Below the pieces are notes generated by a model, which saw only the letters and a list, made by a program, of their open reading frames with translations, had not been told where the DNA came from and did not search any database. A DNA stretch of 64,000 bases, taken from Hydrogenophaga sp. GTDB lineage: Bacteria; Pseudomonadota; Gammaproteobacteria; Burkholderiales; Burkholderiaceae_C. The first letter of the stretch is position 1; every line of letters begins with the position of its first letter. The position numbers and the translations under genes were made by a program. The stretch is taken from contig JACVCO010000015.1 of the NCBI GenBank assembly GCA_016741995.1, positions 1-64,000 on the forward strand, read 5' to 3'. Of the stretch, positions 35,887 to 45,289 are shown piece after piece.

Positions 35887-37863
35887 ATGCGCGTCCACAT
35901 GACGCCCCCGCCGCACGACCCCCTTCCGCCGGTGCTGGCGGGCCCCATCCTGCGGCGCGTGCAGGCCGATCGCATCGCCTGGTGGCTGGCCTGCACGCAG
36001 CCGCACCGGGTGCGTGTGTACCTGCAACGCGCGGATGGCGCACCCACGGTGCACGAGCCCACCGTGCACCGCCTGCGCGCGGGCAAGCACCTGTGGATCC
36101 TGCTGATCGATCTCGCGCTCGACGCGCCGCTCGAACCCGGCACCTGGACCGGTTACCGCGTCGAGCTGGCCGACACCGACGGCGGCCCCTGGACCCCGCA
36201 CGACGACCCCGCGCTCTGCTACCCCGGCCACGACACGCCGGGCTTCCGGTTCGCGCCGCAGGTGCACGCGCTGCTGCACGGATCCTGCCGCAAGCCGCAC
36301 CACGCGGGCGGGGGCGACGGCCTCGCCCGCGCCGACGCGCACCTGCAGCAACTGCTCGGCGAAGGCCCCGGTGGCGATGCCGCGCCCTGGCCGTCGGCCC
36401 TGGTGCTCAGTGGCGATCAGGTCTATTGCGACGACGTGGCCGGCCCGATGCTGCGCGCCATTCACGGCCTGATGCAGCGCCTGGGCCTGAACGAAGAAGC
36501 CATCGCCGGGGCCGACGGCAGCGAACTGCGCTGCACCGCCGACCTGATCGCCCACCCCGCCAGCTACTACCGGCGCGAGCAGTTGCTGCCGCGCACGCCG
36601 CGCAGCGAGCGCCTGATCGACCTGGTGTTCGAGGGCGTGAAGAAACCCATCTTCACCACCGACAACGCACACAACCACCTGATCACGCTCGGTGAGGTGA
36701 TCGCGATGTACCTGCTGGCGTGGTCGCCGCTGCCGTGGCAGGGGCTGGACCTGTCGCCGCCGCCCGGGCTCGAACCCGAACACGCCGAGCGCTACGCGCG
36801 CGAATCGGAAGCCATCGCCGGTTTCCGCGAAGGTCTGGGCGCGGTGCGCCGCGTGCTCGCGCACCTGCCGGTGGCCATGGTGTTCGACGACCACGACATC
36901 ACCGACGACTGGAACCTGAGCCGCGAATGGGAGGACGTGGCCTACGGCCACCCGTTCTCGCGCCGTGTGATCGGCAACGCGCTGGTGGCCTACCTGCTCA
37001 ACCAGGCCTGGGGCAACCGGCCCGAGGCCTTCGGCGACGACGCGCTGCTGGACCAGGTGCAGGCCGCGCTCGACGAGCCCGGCGGCGACGCGCACGAGGC
37101 GCTGATCGAGCGCCTGCTGCACTGGCGCGACTGGCACTACGTGTGGCCCACCACGCCGCCGCTGATGGTGCTCGACAGCCGCACCCACCGCTGGCGTTCC
37201 GAGGTCTCGCCGCGGCGCCCTTCGGGCCTGATGGACTGGGAAGCGCTCACCGACCTGCAGCAGGCGCTGCGTGGCCACCCCGCGGTGCTGCTCGTGGCCT
37301 CGGCGCCGATCTTCGGCGTCAAGCTCATCGAGACCATCCAGCGCGTGTTCAGCTTCTTCGGCAACCCGCTGCTGGTGGACGCCGAGAACTGGATGTCGCA
37401 CCCGGGCGCGGCCAGCGCGGTGCTCAACATCTTCCGCCACCCCAGAACGCCACAGACCTTCGTGGTGCTCTCGGGCGACGTGCATTACTCCTTCGTTTAC
37501 GACGTGGAGCTGCGCCCGCGCGGGCGGCGCAAGGAACCGGTGCAGGGGCCGCACATCTGGCAGATCTGCAGCAGCGGCCTGCGCAACGCCTTCCCCGACG
37601 GTCTGCTCGAAAAACTCGACCACCTCAACCGCTGGCTGTTCTCGCCGCGCTCGCCGCTCAACCGCTTCACGCGCCGGCGGCACATGAAGGTGACGCCGCG
37701 CAAGCCCGAGGGCACGCCGCACGGGCGGCGCCTGCTCAACGGCGCCGGCATCGGCCTGGTGCAGTTCGACGACAGCGGCGCACCGGTGAAGATCCAGCAG
37801 TTGCTGTGCGATGGCCGCGACGTGGCCTTCGTGCCGCGCGAGGCCGAGGCGCGCGAGGACTGA
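35887..37863 (+). CDS. PhoD-like metallophosphatase (alkaline phosphatase D family)
   Basis: This 658-residue protein carries metal-binding motifs GDQVYCDD, DDHDITDDWN and SGDVHYSF. There is an N-terminal beta domain, and no signal peptide is visible, unlike secreted PhoD, so it is probably cytoplasmic. Substrate may be phosphodiesters or nucleotides; this large branch is uncharacterised. ATG 35887 and ATG 35899 are both possible. It follows the LysR gene by 58 bases. Confidence 0.88.
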   Translation: MRVHMTPPPHDPLPPVLAGPILRRVQADRIAWWLACTQPHRVRVYLQRADGAPTVHEPTVHRLRAGKHLWILLIDLALDAPLEPGTWTGYRVELADTDGGPWTPHDDPALCYPGHDTPGFRFAPQVHALLHGSCRKPHHAGGGDGLARADAHLQQLLGEGPGGDAAPWPSALVLSGDQVYCDDVAGPMLRAIHGLMQRLGLNEEAIAGADGSELRCTADLIAHPASYYRREQLLPRTPRSERLIDLVFEGVKKPIFTTDNAHNHLITLGEVIAMYLLAWSPLPWQGLDLSPPPGLEPEHAERYARESEAIAGFREGLGAVRRVLAHLPVAMVFDDHDITDDWNLSREWEDVAYGHPFSRRVIGNALVAYLLNQAWGNRPEAFGDDALLDQVQAALDEPGGDAHEALIERLLHWRDWHYVWPTTPPLMVLDSRTHRWRSEVSPRRPSGLMDWEALTDLQQALRGHPAVLLVASAPIFGVKLIETIQRVFSFFGNPLLVDAENWMSHPGAASAVLNIFRHPRTPQTFVVLSGDVHYSFVYDVELRPRGRRKEPVQGPHIWQICSSGLRNAFPDGLLEKLDHLNRWLFSPRSPLNRFTRRRHMKVTPRKPEGTPHGRRLLNGAGIGLVQFDDSGAPVKIQQLLCDGRDVAFVPREAEARED

Positions 37864-37959
37864 GGCTCGGGCAGAAGTTTCCGCCGGTCCGGAGCAGCCG
37901 CCGCGTGAACGGCATCACGCGCGTCCGCCGGGGGCCTGCGCTATGGTCTCGGGTTCACC

Positions 37960-38313
37960 ATGGACAACGCTTTCGAACACCTCGTCGCCGTGTGCGAACG
38001 CATGCGCCAGCTCACCGCCGCGCTGGAAACCATCCGCAACCTGCTGATGGCCGACGTGACCGCCACCGGCGATGCGCGCACCGCCATGGGCGACACGCAC
38101 GAGACGGCGCGCGGCCTGTTCATCCACGCCATGGGCCTGCGCCAGCGCGCGGGCGGCGACCTGGAAACCACGGTGCGGCTGATCACCGCCGAAACCGACC
38201 CCCAGCACTCGGTGCAGCGCCAGGAATGGCTGCAGCTGTGCCGCGAACTGGCCACCACGCTGCAGGGCATCGACGGCGTGCTCACCGAGCTCGAGGGGCA
38301 CCTGCGCCGTTGA
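37960..38313 (+). CDS. Small helical protein of unknown function
   Basis: This 117-residue protein is predominantly helical and has no signal or membrane segment. Third-position GC bias and lack of internal stops support it as real. Sequence features are an Ala/Leu/Glu-rich N-terminal helix (ERMRQLTAALETIRNLLMADV) and a similar C-terminal helix. I recognise no domain. It lies alone between the PhoD-like gene and a convergent LysR gene 3 bases away. Confidence 0.75.
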   Translation: MDNAFEHLVAVCERMRQLTAALETIRNLLMADVTATGDARTAMGDTHETARGLFIHAMGLRQRAGGDLETTVRLITAETDPQHSVQRQEWLQLCRELATTLQGIDGVLTELEGHLRR

Positions 38314-38316
38314 GCG

Positions 38317-39225
38317 TCAGCCCCCCCACAACGGGCTGGGCTTCTCGAAATCCACCGTCTCGCGCACCAGATCGCGCATGCGCGCGAGCAGCGGGCGGTG
38401 GTCGTCGCGCCGGCACTGGAAGGTGTATTGCACGTCGGGCAACGGCCGCGCACTGCGCAGTTCCACCACCGCCTTGCGCGCGGCCGGGCGGCGCAACCAG
38501 CCGCGTGGGTACAGGCCGATGCCCAGGCCCGACGCGATGAGGCTCGCGATCGCCGACAGGTTGTTGCACACCAGCCGGTTCGGCGCCTGCAGGCCGTTCG
38601 CTTCCAGCCACTGCTCCAGCATGCGGGTGGGGCCGGCCGCGGGCGGCATGGTGATGAGCGCGTGCGTCTGCAGCATCGCCTCGTCCACCGTGCGGCGGCG
38701 CCCCACGAGCGCGGGCGCCGCGGCCCAGCAGAAGCGCACGTCGGCGATCGCATCGCTGGCGATGGCGCTGCGCGAGGAACGCCCCGCCACCACCGCGAAA
38801 TCGAGCTCGCCGCTGTCCAGCCGCTGCTCCAGCGCGGCGCCCAGGTCCACGCGTGGATCGAGCAGCAGCGCGGGGTAGCGCACCGCGGCCTGCGACACCA
38901 GGTCGGGCAGCCAGGTGAGCGCGGCCAGTTCGCCCACGCCGAAGCGGCAGTGCCCGCGCAGGCCGCCGTCACCGGCCGCCAGCTGCGTGCGCATGTCCTC
39001 CGAGAGTTCGAGCATGCGCCGCGCCATGGGCAGCAGCAGCTCACCGGCGTCGGTGAGCGCGGCGCGGTGGCCGCTGCGGTTGAAGAGGGGCTGGCGCAGT
39101 TGCGCCTCGAGTTCGCCGATGCGCTTGGACAGCGTGGACTGCGAGATGTGCAAGCGCTGCGCTGCCACGAGAAAGCTCGCGGCGGTGGCGGCCCAGTAGA
39201 AGGCTTCGAGCTGTTTGAGTGTCAC
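38317..39225 (-). CDS. LysR-family transcriptional regulator
   Basis: This 302-residue regulator opens VTLKQLEAFYWAATAASF, where GTG 39225 is the family-typical start. The HTH SFLVAAQRLHISQSTLSKRI is followed by an effector-binding domain. It is divergent from the Bug receptor/hydroxy-acid operon at 39355 and is its likely regulator. No strong ribosome-binding site is seen; the upstream in-frame region is AT-rich and carries an inverted repeat. Confidence 0.92.
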   Translation of the reverse strand: MTLKQLEAFYWAATAASFLVAAQRLHISQSTLSKRIGELEAQLRQPLFNRSGHRAALTDAGELLLPMARRMLELSEDMRTQLAAGDGGLRGHCRFGVGELAALTWLPDLVSQAAVRYPALLLDPRVDLGAALEQRLDSGELDFAVVAGRSSRSAIASDAIADVRFCWAAAPALVGRRRTVDEAMLQTHALITMPPAAGPTRMLEQWLEANGLQAPNRLVCNNLSAIASLIASGLGIGLYPRGWLRRPAARKAVVELRSARPLPDVQYTFQCRRDDHRPLLARMRDLVRETVDFEKPSPLWGG

Positions 39226-39233
39226 ACTTGCAA

Positions 39234-39269
39234 AAAAGCGAACAAGAGTGATCGAAATATATCGCTTTT
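39234..39269. promoter_or_regulatory. Inverted repeat in LysR/Bug-operon divergent promoter
   Basis: AAAAGCGA (39234-39241) and TCGCTTTT (39262-39269) form perfect 8-bp arms. The 20-base spacer contains the AT-rich GAAATATATC. The element lies just upstream of the LysR GTG and about 90 bases before the receptor gene, where a LysR operator is expected. Confidence 0.45.
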
Positions 39270-39354
39270 CATCCACAAGGCCTGTTCCCAGAATCCGCCC
39301 CCTGAGCACCCGCCCCGACGGGTGCCGCGGCCACGCACCACACAGGAGACACAC

Positions 39355-40332
39355 ATGAAACCCCGTTCCCCCGGCCTCAACCGCCGCCAACTGGTGGGCG
39401 CCACCGGCGCCGCCCTCGGCCTGTCGGCCCTGCCGCTCGCGGCACGCGCCCAGGCCTGGCAGCCCACGCAGCCCATCACCATCCTCGTCGGCTTCGCGCC
39501 CGGCGGCTCGGCCGACCAGATCGCGCGCCAACTGTCGTTCGCGGCCAAGGAGATCATTCCGGTGCCGGTGGTGGTGCAGAACCGCGTGGGCGCGGCCGGC
39601 GCGATCGCCGCGCAGGCCACGGCCGACGCCAAGCCCGATGGCTACACCGTGTTCGTGGGCGGCGGCAGCGAAACCACCTCGGTGGGCCACTTCCGCCCGC
39701 TGGGCTACGACTCGCGCACCTCGTTCACGCCGATCATCAAAGTCTCGCGCGCGCCCAGCATCCTGGCCGTGCGCGCCGATTCGCCGTTCGCCGACATGAA
39801 GGCCCTGATCGCCGAAGCGAAGAAAGGCGCCGAGAAGGTGTCGTACGGCTCCACCGGTGAAGGCGGCATCTTCCACGCCACCGGCGTCGTGTTCGAGAAG
39901 ACCACGGGCCTGAAACTGCTGCACGTGCCCTACCGCGGCGCGGCCGATTCCATGACCGCGCTGCTCGCAGGCCAGGTCGACAGCGCCTTCGGCGCGTACG
40001 AAGAGATGAAGGCCATGATCGACGCGGGCCGTGTGCGCCCGCTCGCGCTGTTCTCGGGCTCGCGCCTGCCCGCGCTGCCCAACGTGCCCACCATGACCGA
40101 ACTCGGCGTGCCCGTGGCGCTGGACAACATGAAGGGCCTGATGGCCCCGGCCAAGCTGCCCGATCCCATCAAGCGCTACCTGCACGACGCCTTCCAGAAG
40201 GCCATGCAGACGCCGGCGTGGAAGGACTACGTGGCCAAGTCGGGCCTCACGGAGGACTACGCCGACGGCGCGGCCTTCCAGGCCGAGATCGTGGGCGCGG
40301 TGGACCTGATCGGCAAGGCCATCGGCAAATGA
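39355..40332 (+). CDS. Bug/TctC-family periplasmic solute receptor
   Basis: This 325-residue receptor has a Tat-like leader (LNRRQLVGATGAALGLSALPLAARAQA). The mature protein starts WQPTQPITILVGFAPGGSADQ with the carboxylate-binding loop. AGGAG precedes the ATG. It is coupled by ATGA overlap to a beta-hydroxyacid dehydrogenase gene, followed by two further hydroxy-acid enzymes. The ligand is therefore probably a hydroxy- or oxo-carboxylate, though this is inference. Confidence 0.93.
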   Translation: MKPRSPGLNRRQLVGATGAALGLSALPLAARAQAWQPTQPITILVGFAPGGSADQIARQLSFAAKEIIPVPVVVQNRVGAAGAIAAQATADAKPDGYTVFVGGGSETTSVGHFRPLGYDSRTSFTPIIKVSRAPSILAVRADSPFADMKALIAEAKKGAEKVSYGSTGEGGIFHATGVVFEKTTGLKLLHVPYRGAADSMTALLAGQVDSAFGAYEEMKAMIDAGRVRPLALFSGSRLPALPNVPTMTELGVPVALDNMKGLMAPAKLPDPIKRYLHDAFQKAMQTPAWKDYVAKSGLTEDYADGAAFQAEIVGAVDLIGKAIGK

Positions 40333-41234
40333 GTCTTTCGATCGGTTTCATCGGGCTGGGCGCCATGGGCGCCGGCATGGCCGGCTGCCTGGTGCGCAAG
40401 GGCTTTTCGCTCAAGGTGCATGCGCGCGAAGCGCACGCGGTGCAGGCCCTTGTGGCGCAAGGCGCGGTGGCGGGTGGCTCGTCGGCCGAGGTCGGCCGCG
40501 GCAGCGCCATCGTCTTCCTCAGCCTGCCCGACGACGCGGTGGTGCGCGAGGTGCTGTTCGCCCCCGACGGCCTGGTGCACGGCCTGGCCGCCGACAGCCT
40601 CGTGGTCGACACCAGCACCATCGCCGCTGCGTCGGCGCGCGCGTTCGCGGCCGAGCTGGCGCAGCGCGGCATCGGCTTCCTGGACGCGCCGGTGAGCGGT
40701 GGCCAGCAGGGCGCGGCCGACGGCGTGCTCAGTTGCATGGTCGGCGGCGATGCCGCGCACCTGACCACGGCGCGCGACGCCCTGGCCGCGTTCTGCAAGA
40801 GCATCCAGCACGTGGGCGCCGTGGGCGCGGGCCAGGTCGTGAAGGCCTGCAACCAGGTGGCCGTGGCCGGTGCGTTGCTCGGCGTGTCCGACGCCATCGC
40901 GCTCGCGCAGGCCGAGGGTGTGGACCTGGCGCAGATGCGCGAGGCCCTGCTCGGTGGCGCGGCGCGCAGCTTCTCGCTGGAGAAGCACGCCCCGCGCATC
41001 GCGGCCGGCCAGTTCACGCCGGGGTTCCGCGCGCAGCTGATGCGCAAGGACCTGCGCCTGGCGCTGCAGGGTGCTCAAGGCACCGGCACCGTGCTGCCCA
41101 CCGCCGCTCTGGCCGAAGGTCTGCTCGACGCGCTGTGCGAAAGCGGCCGCGCCGACTGGGACTGGGCCGCCCTGGCCGTGCAGGTGCAGCACCTCTCGGG
41201 CCGCCCGCTGCCCGCGAAGCGCGAACCCGACTGA
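40329..41234 (+). CDS. NAD(P)-dependent beta-hydroxyacid dehydrogenase (HIBADH/GlxR family)
   Basis: This 301-residue enzyme has the dinucleotide motif GFIGLGAMGAGMA near residue 6 and the substrate motif DAPVSGGQQGA. The catalytic Lys is in GQVVKACNQ. Family members oxidise 3-hydroxyisobutyrate or reduce tartronate semialdehyde. It is preceded by a Bug receptor and followed by an FMN-dependent hydroxyacid oxidase and an RraA-family protein, indicating a short hydroxy-acid pathway. Confidence 0.93.
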   Translation: MSLSIGFIGLGAMGAGMAGCLVRKGFSLKVHAREAHAVQALVAQGAVAGGSSAEVGRGSAIVFLSLPDDAVVREVLFAPDGLVHGLAADSLVVDTSTIAAASARAFAAELAQRGIGFLDAPVSGGQQGAADGVLSCMVGGDAAHLTTARDALAAFCKSIQHVGAVGAGQVVKACNQVAVAGALLGVSDAIALAQAEGVDLAQMREALLGGAARSFSLEKHAPRIAAGQFTPGFRAQLMRKDLRLALQGAQGTGTVLPTAALAEGLLDALCESGRADWDWAALAVQVQHLSGRPLPAKREPD

Positions 41235-41247
41235 TCCCCCGCTCTCC

Positions 41248-42405
41248 ATGTCCCTGCACAACCTGCTGTGCCTCGACGACTTCGAGGACGCCGCGCGGCG
41301 CCACCTGCCGTTGCCGGTGTTCGGCTACGTCGCGGGCGCGGCCGAAACCAACCAGTCGTTCCGCGCCAACCGCAGCGCCTTCCAGGCCTGGCAGCTGGTG
41401 CCGCGCGTGCTGGTCGACATCAACCCGCGCGACCCCGGCGTCACGCTGTTCGGCCGGCGCTACGCCACGCCCTTCGGCGTGGCACCCATGGGCCTGGCCG
41501 CGCTCTCGGCCTACCGCGGCGACCTGGTGATCGCGCAGGCCGCGCGGCACGAGAACATTCCCTTCGTGCTTAGCGGCTCCTCGCTGATCCGCCTCGAAGA
41601 GGTGATCGCGGTCAACCCCGACGCCTGGTTCCAGGCCTACCTCCCGGGCGACGACGACAGCATCTTCGCGCTGCTTGAACGCGTGAAGGCCGCGGGCTAC
41701 AAAACGCTGGTGATCACGCTGGACACGGCCGCCGCGGCCAACCGCGAGAGCAACCTGCGCGTGGGCTTCACCATCCCCGTGCGCCCGAGCGTGCGGCTGG
41801 CGTGGCAAGGCATCACGCACCCGCGCTGGCTGTTCGGCACCTTCCTGCGCACGCTGGCGCAGCACGGCATGCCGCACTTCGAGAACAGCTACGCCACGCG
41901 CGGCGCGCCCATCCTGTCGCCCAACGTGGAACGCACGCTGTCCGACCGCGGCCACCTCAACTGGCGCCACCTGCAGATGATCCGCCGCTACTGGCCCGGT
42001 GACATCGTGGTCAAGGGCGTGCTCGATCCGCGCGACGCGCGGCGCGCCGCCGACGAAGGCATCAACGGCGTCATCGTCAGCAACCACGGCGGGCGCCAGC
42101 TCGACGGCGCGGCCGCGCCGCTCGCGGTGCTGCCGCGCATCGTCGAAGCCTGCCCCGACATCCCCGTGATGCTCGACAGCGGCGTGCGCCGCGGCAGCGA
42201 CGTGATCAAGGCGCTCGCGCTCGGCGCGCGCTTCGTCTTCGTCGGCCGGCCCTTCGCGTTCGCGGCCGCCGTGGGCGGCGAGCCCGGCGTGCGGCGCGCG
42301 ATCGACCTGCTGCGCAGCGAGGTCTCGCGCAACATGGCCCTCATGGGTGTGCTGCGGCCCGAGGACTTCGGGCCCGACCACCTCATCCCCTCCCCCCACC
42401 CCTGA
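41248..42405 (+). CDS. FMN-dependent alpha-hydroxy-acid dehydrogenase/oxidase
   Basis: This 385-residue TIM-barrel flavoprotein belongs to the lactate/mandelate/glycolate oxidase family. Motifs include PFGVAPMGLAAL, ITLDTAAAANRE and the active-site SNHGGRQLDG with catalytic His and Arg. The FMN-phosphate region is DSGVRRGSDVIKALALGA. It oxidises a 2-hydroxy acid to the 2-oxo acid; the exact acid is unknown. It is 13 bases after the dehydrogenase. Confidence 0.93.
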   Translation: MSLHNLLCLDDFEDAARRHLPLPVFGYVAGAAETNQSFRANRSAFQAWQLVPRVLVDINPRDPGVTLFGRRYATPFGVAPMGLAALSAYRGDLVIAQAARHENIPFVLSGSSLIRLEEVIAVNPDAWFQAYLPGDDDSIFALLERVKAAGYKTLVITLDTAAAANRESNLRVGFTIPVRPSVRLAWQGITHPRWLFGTFLRTLAQHGMPHFENSYATRGAPILSPNVERTLSDRGHLNWRHLQMIRRYWPGDIVVKGVLDPRDARRAADEGINGVIVSNHGGRQLDGAAAPLAVLPRIVEACPDIPVMLDSGVRRGSDVIKALALGARFVFVGRPFAFAAAVGGEPGVRRAIDLLRSEVSRNMALMGVLRPEDFGPDHLIPSPHP

Positions 42406-42413
42406 ACACCCCC

Positions 42414-43082
42414 ATGCTCGGTCTGCGCATCCTCCCCATCACCCGCCGCGTCGACGCCTCGCTGATCGAGGCCTTCCGCAGCGTCCCCGTTGCCAACGTG
42501 AGCGACTGCATGACCCGCATGACGGCCGCCGGCGCGCGCCTGCGCCCGTTCAGCCGCGAGACGCGCCTGGCCGGCCCGGCCATCACCGTGAAGACGCGCC
42601 CGGGCGACAACCTCATGATCCACAAGGCGCTGGAGATCGCGCAGCCCGGCGACGTGATCGTGGTCGACGGCGGCGGCGACCTCAGCAACGCGCTGATCGG
42701 CGAGCTCATGACCACGTATGCACAGAAGCGCGGGCTCGCGGGCTTCGTCATCAACGGCGCGATCCGCGACCTCGACGTCATCGGCGCCGGCGCCCTGCCC
42801 GTGTTCGCGGCCGGCATCACGCACCGCGGCCCCTACAAGGACGGCCCGGGCGAGATCAACGTGCCGGTGGCCATCGACGGCATGGTGATCCACCCCGGTG
42901 ACCTGATCGTGGGCGACGCCGACGGCGTGCTGTGCGTGCCCTTCGACGACGCGGCCGCGCTGCTGGAAGCGGGCCGCAAGAAGACCCAGGCCGAGCAGGT
43001 GACGCTGCAGCAGATCGCGGCCGGCCAGCTCGACACGGCCTGGATCGATCAGACGCTGGCGCGCATCGGTTTCAAGGCCTGA
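42414..43082 (+). CDS. RraA-family protein (4-hydroxy-4-methyl-2-oxoglutarate aldolase-like)
   Basis: This 222-residue protein has the RraA fold. The central GFVINGAIRDLDVI segment contains the Arg-Asp pair used for metal and substrate binding in HMG/CHA aldolases, and DGGGDLSNALIGELM is typical. In a catabolic operon it is more likely an aldolase or oxaloacetate-type decarboxylase than an RNase E inhibitor. Its 3' end overlaps the convergent Gfo/Idh gene by 11 bases. Confidence 0.92.
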   Translation: MLGLRILPITRRVDASLIEAFRSVPVANVSDCMTRMTAAGARLRPFSRETRLAGPAITVKTRPGDNLMIHKALEIAQPGDVIVVDGGGDLSNALIGELMTTYAQKRGLAGFVINGAIRDLDVIGAGALPVFAAGITHRGPYKDGPGEINVPVAIDGMVIHPGDLIVGDADGVLCVPFDDAAALLEAGRKKTQAEQVTLQQIAAGQLDTAWIDQTLARIGFKA

Positions 43083-44208
43083 CCCAGCGCATGCCGTCGC
43101 GGTGGCTGCGCAGCACGGCCTCCACGAAGGCCATGCCGGCGAGCCCCTCGTTCAAACCCGGCAACTCCACACCGGCCTCGCCGCGCCAGGCGCGCGCGAA
43201 ATCGCGGTAGAGCTGCGCGAAGGCTTCGAGGTAACCCTCGGGGTGGCCCGCGGGAATGCGGTGCGCCACCGGCACACCACCGGGCGTGGCCGGCACGCCG
43301 CGGTACAGGCATTGCGAAGCCTGGCCCGGGCGCGTGAGCCACAGCTCTTCCGGCTTCTCCTGATCGAACTGCAGCGAACCGGTGCTGCCGTACACGCGCA
43401 GGCGCAGGCCGTTGCGGCTGCCGCTGGCCACCTGACTGGCCCACAGCATGCCGCGCGCCCCGCCTTCGTAGCGCAGCATCACCTGCACGTGGTCGTCGAG
43501 CGCGCGGCCGGGCACGAAGGTGCTGAGCTCGGCCGCCAGCTCCTGCAGCTTCAGGCCCGACACGTAGCCCGCGAGGTGGTAGGCGTGCGTGCCGATGTCG
43601 CCGAGTGCGCCCGCGGGGCCGGCCTGTTTCGGGTCGTTGCGCCACGCGGCCTGCTTGTTGCCTTGCTGCTCGATGGGCTCGCCCAGCCAGTCCTGCACGT
43701 ACTCCACCTGCACGATGCGCACCGCGCCGATGGCGCCCTGCGCCACCAGCTCGCGCGCCTGGCGCACCATGGGGTAACCGCTGTAGGTGTGCGTGAGCAG
43801 GAACAGCACGCCGCGTTCGTCAACGCGCTGCGCCAGCCCCTGGGCCTCGGCGAGCGAGGTGGCCATGGGCTTGTCGCAAATGATGTGGATGCCCTGATCG
43901 GCGAAGGCCCGCGCCACCGGCACGTGCAGGTGGTTGGGCGTGACGATGGCCACCGCGTCGATGCCATCGGGGCGCTGCGCTTCGGCCTGCGCCATCTCGG
44001 CGTAGCTCGCGTAGCTGCGTTCGCGCGGGATGTGCAGTGCCGCCGCGCTGGCGTGCGAGCGCTCGGGGGTGGACGAGAACGCGCCGGCCACAAGCTCGAA
44101 CTGGTCGTCGAGCCGCGCGGCGATGCGGTGCGCGGCGCCGATGAAGCTGCCCTCGCCACCGCCGACCATGCCGAGGCGGATGCGCCGTGTCTTGCGGTCG
44201 TCACTCAT
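43072..44208 (-). CDS. Gfo/Idh/MocA family oxidoreductase
   Basis: This 378-residue enzyme has an N-terminal Rossmann fold (GMVGGGEGSFIGAAHR) and the CDKPMA motif, a variant of E-K-P. The C-terminal domain has GDIGTHAYHLAGYV, where the His is a typical active-site residue. It would oxidise or reduce a cyclic polyol or sugar with NAD(P). It is the last gene of the ROK/ABC sugar operon, joined to the isomerase by an ATGA overlap. Confidence 0.93.
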   Translation of the reverse strand: MSDDRKTRRIRLGMVGGGEGSFIGAAHRIAARLDDQFELVAGAFSSTPERSHASAAALHIPRERSYASYAEMAQAEAQRPDGIDAVAIVTPNHLHVPVARAFADQGIHIICDKPMATSLAEAQGLAQRVDERGVLFLLTHTYSGYPMVRQARELVAQGAIGAVRIVQVEYVQDWLGEPIEQQGNKQAAWRNDPKQAGPAGALGDIGTHAYHLAGYVSGLKLQELAAELSTFVPGRALDDHVQVMLRYEGGARGMLWASQVASGSRNGLRLRVYGSTGSLQFDQEKPEELWLTRPGQASQCLYRGVPATPGGVPVAHRIPAGHPEGYLEAFAQLYRDFARAWRGEAGVELPGLNEGLAGMAFVEAVLRSHRDGMRWVRP

Positions 44209-45263
44209 CGGTTCAGGCCCAGCAGCGTTTGCAACGTGGCCGCATCGCCCGCGCTCGCGGCGAAGTCGTCGAAGGCGCGGTCGGCCACGCGGATGATGTG
44301 GTCGCGGATGAAGGTGGCGCCCTCGCGCGCACCGTCTTCGGGGTGCTTGAGGCAGCACTCCCACTCCAGCACCGCCCAGCCCGCGTAGTCGTGTTGCGCC
44401 ATCTTCGAGAAGATGGCCTTGAAGTCGACCTGACCATCGCCGAGCGAGCGGAAGCGGCCCGCGCGGTCGACCCAGTTGCTGAAGCCGCCGTACACGCCTT
44501 GCTTGCCGCTGGGGCGGAACTCGGCGTCCTTCACGTGGAAGGCGCGGATGCGCTCGTGGTAGTGGTCGATGAAGGCCAGGTAGTCCAGTTGCTGCAGCAC
44601 GAAGTGGCTCGGGTCGTAGAGGATGTTGGCGCGCGGGTGCTGGTCCACGGCGTCAAGGAAGCGCTCGAAGGTCACACCATCGTGCAGGTCCTCGCCGGGG
44701 TGCAGCTCGTAGCAGACGTCCACGCCCGCGTCGTCGAAGGCGTCGAGCACCGGGCGCCAGCGTTTCGCAAGTTCGTCGAAGGCTGCCTCCACCAGACCCG
44801 GCGGGCGTTGCGGCCAGGGGTAGAGGTAGGGCCAGGCCAGCGCGCCCGAGAACGAGGCGTGGGCCTTCAGGCCGAGCCGCTTCGAGGCTTTCGCCGCGAG
44901 CAGCAGTTGGTCGTGCGCCCACGCGGTGCGGGCAGCGGGGTTGCCGCGCACGTGCGGCGCGGCGAAGGCGTCGAACTGCAGGTCGTACGCCGGGTGCACG
45001 CAGAGCAGCTGGCCCTGCAGGTGGGTCGAGAGTTCGGTCACCTGCAGGCCGTGCGCGGCGAGCACGCCCTTCACCTCGTCGCAGTACGCGTCGCTGGTGG
45101 CGGCGCGTTCGAGGTCGAAGAGGTGCGCGTCGCTGGTGGGGATCTGAACCCCCTTGTAGCCCAGCGACGCGGCCCAGCCGGCCAGGCCCTCCAGCGTGTT
45201 GAAGGGCGCGGCCGTGCCGATGAACTGGGCCAGGAAGATCCCGGGGCCTTGAATCGTTTTCAT
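44205..45263 (-). CDS. Sugar phosphate isomerase/epimerase family (AP-endonuclease-2 TIM barrel)
   Basis: This 352-residue TIM-barrel protein has the metal-binding set of xylose isomerase-like/IolE proteins: Glu in YELHPGED, Asp-His in YDPSHFV, His in HVKDAEF and Glu in VLEWECC. AGGAAG precedes the ATG. It is coupled to the Gfo/Idh dehydrogenase. The pair resembles modules for inositol-like or 3-keto-sugar conversion. Substrate unknown. Confidence 0.92.
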   Translation of the reverse strand: MKTIQGPGIFLAQFIGTAAPFNTLEGLAGWAASLGYKGVQIPTSDAHLFDLERAATSDAYCDEVKGVLAAHGLQVTELSTHLQGQLLCVHPAYDLQFDAFAAPHVRGNPAARTAWAHDQLLLAAKASKRLGLKAHASFSGALAWPYLYPWPQRPPGLVEAAFDELAKRWRPVLDAFDDAGVDVCYELHPGEDLHDGVTFERFLDAVDQHPRANILYDPSHFVLQQLDYLAFIDHYHERIRAFHVKDAEFRPSGKQGVYGGFSNWVDRAGRFRSLGDGQVDFKAIFSKMAQHDYAGWAVLEWECCLKHPEDGAREGATFIRDHIIRVADRAFDDFAASAGDAATLQTLLGLNR

Positions 45264-45289
45264 GAAGATCTTCCTGGCGGTCCGCGGGC

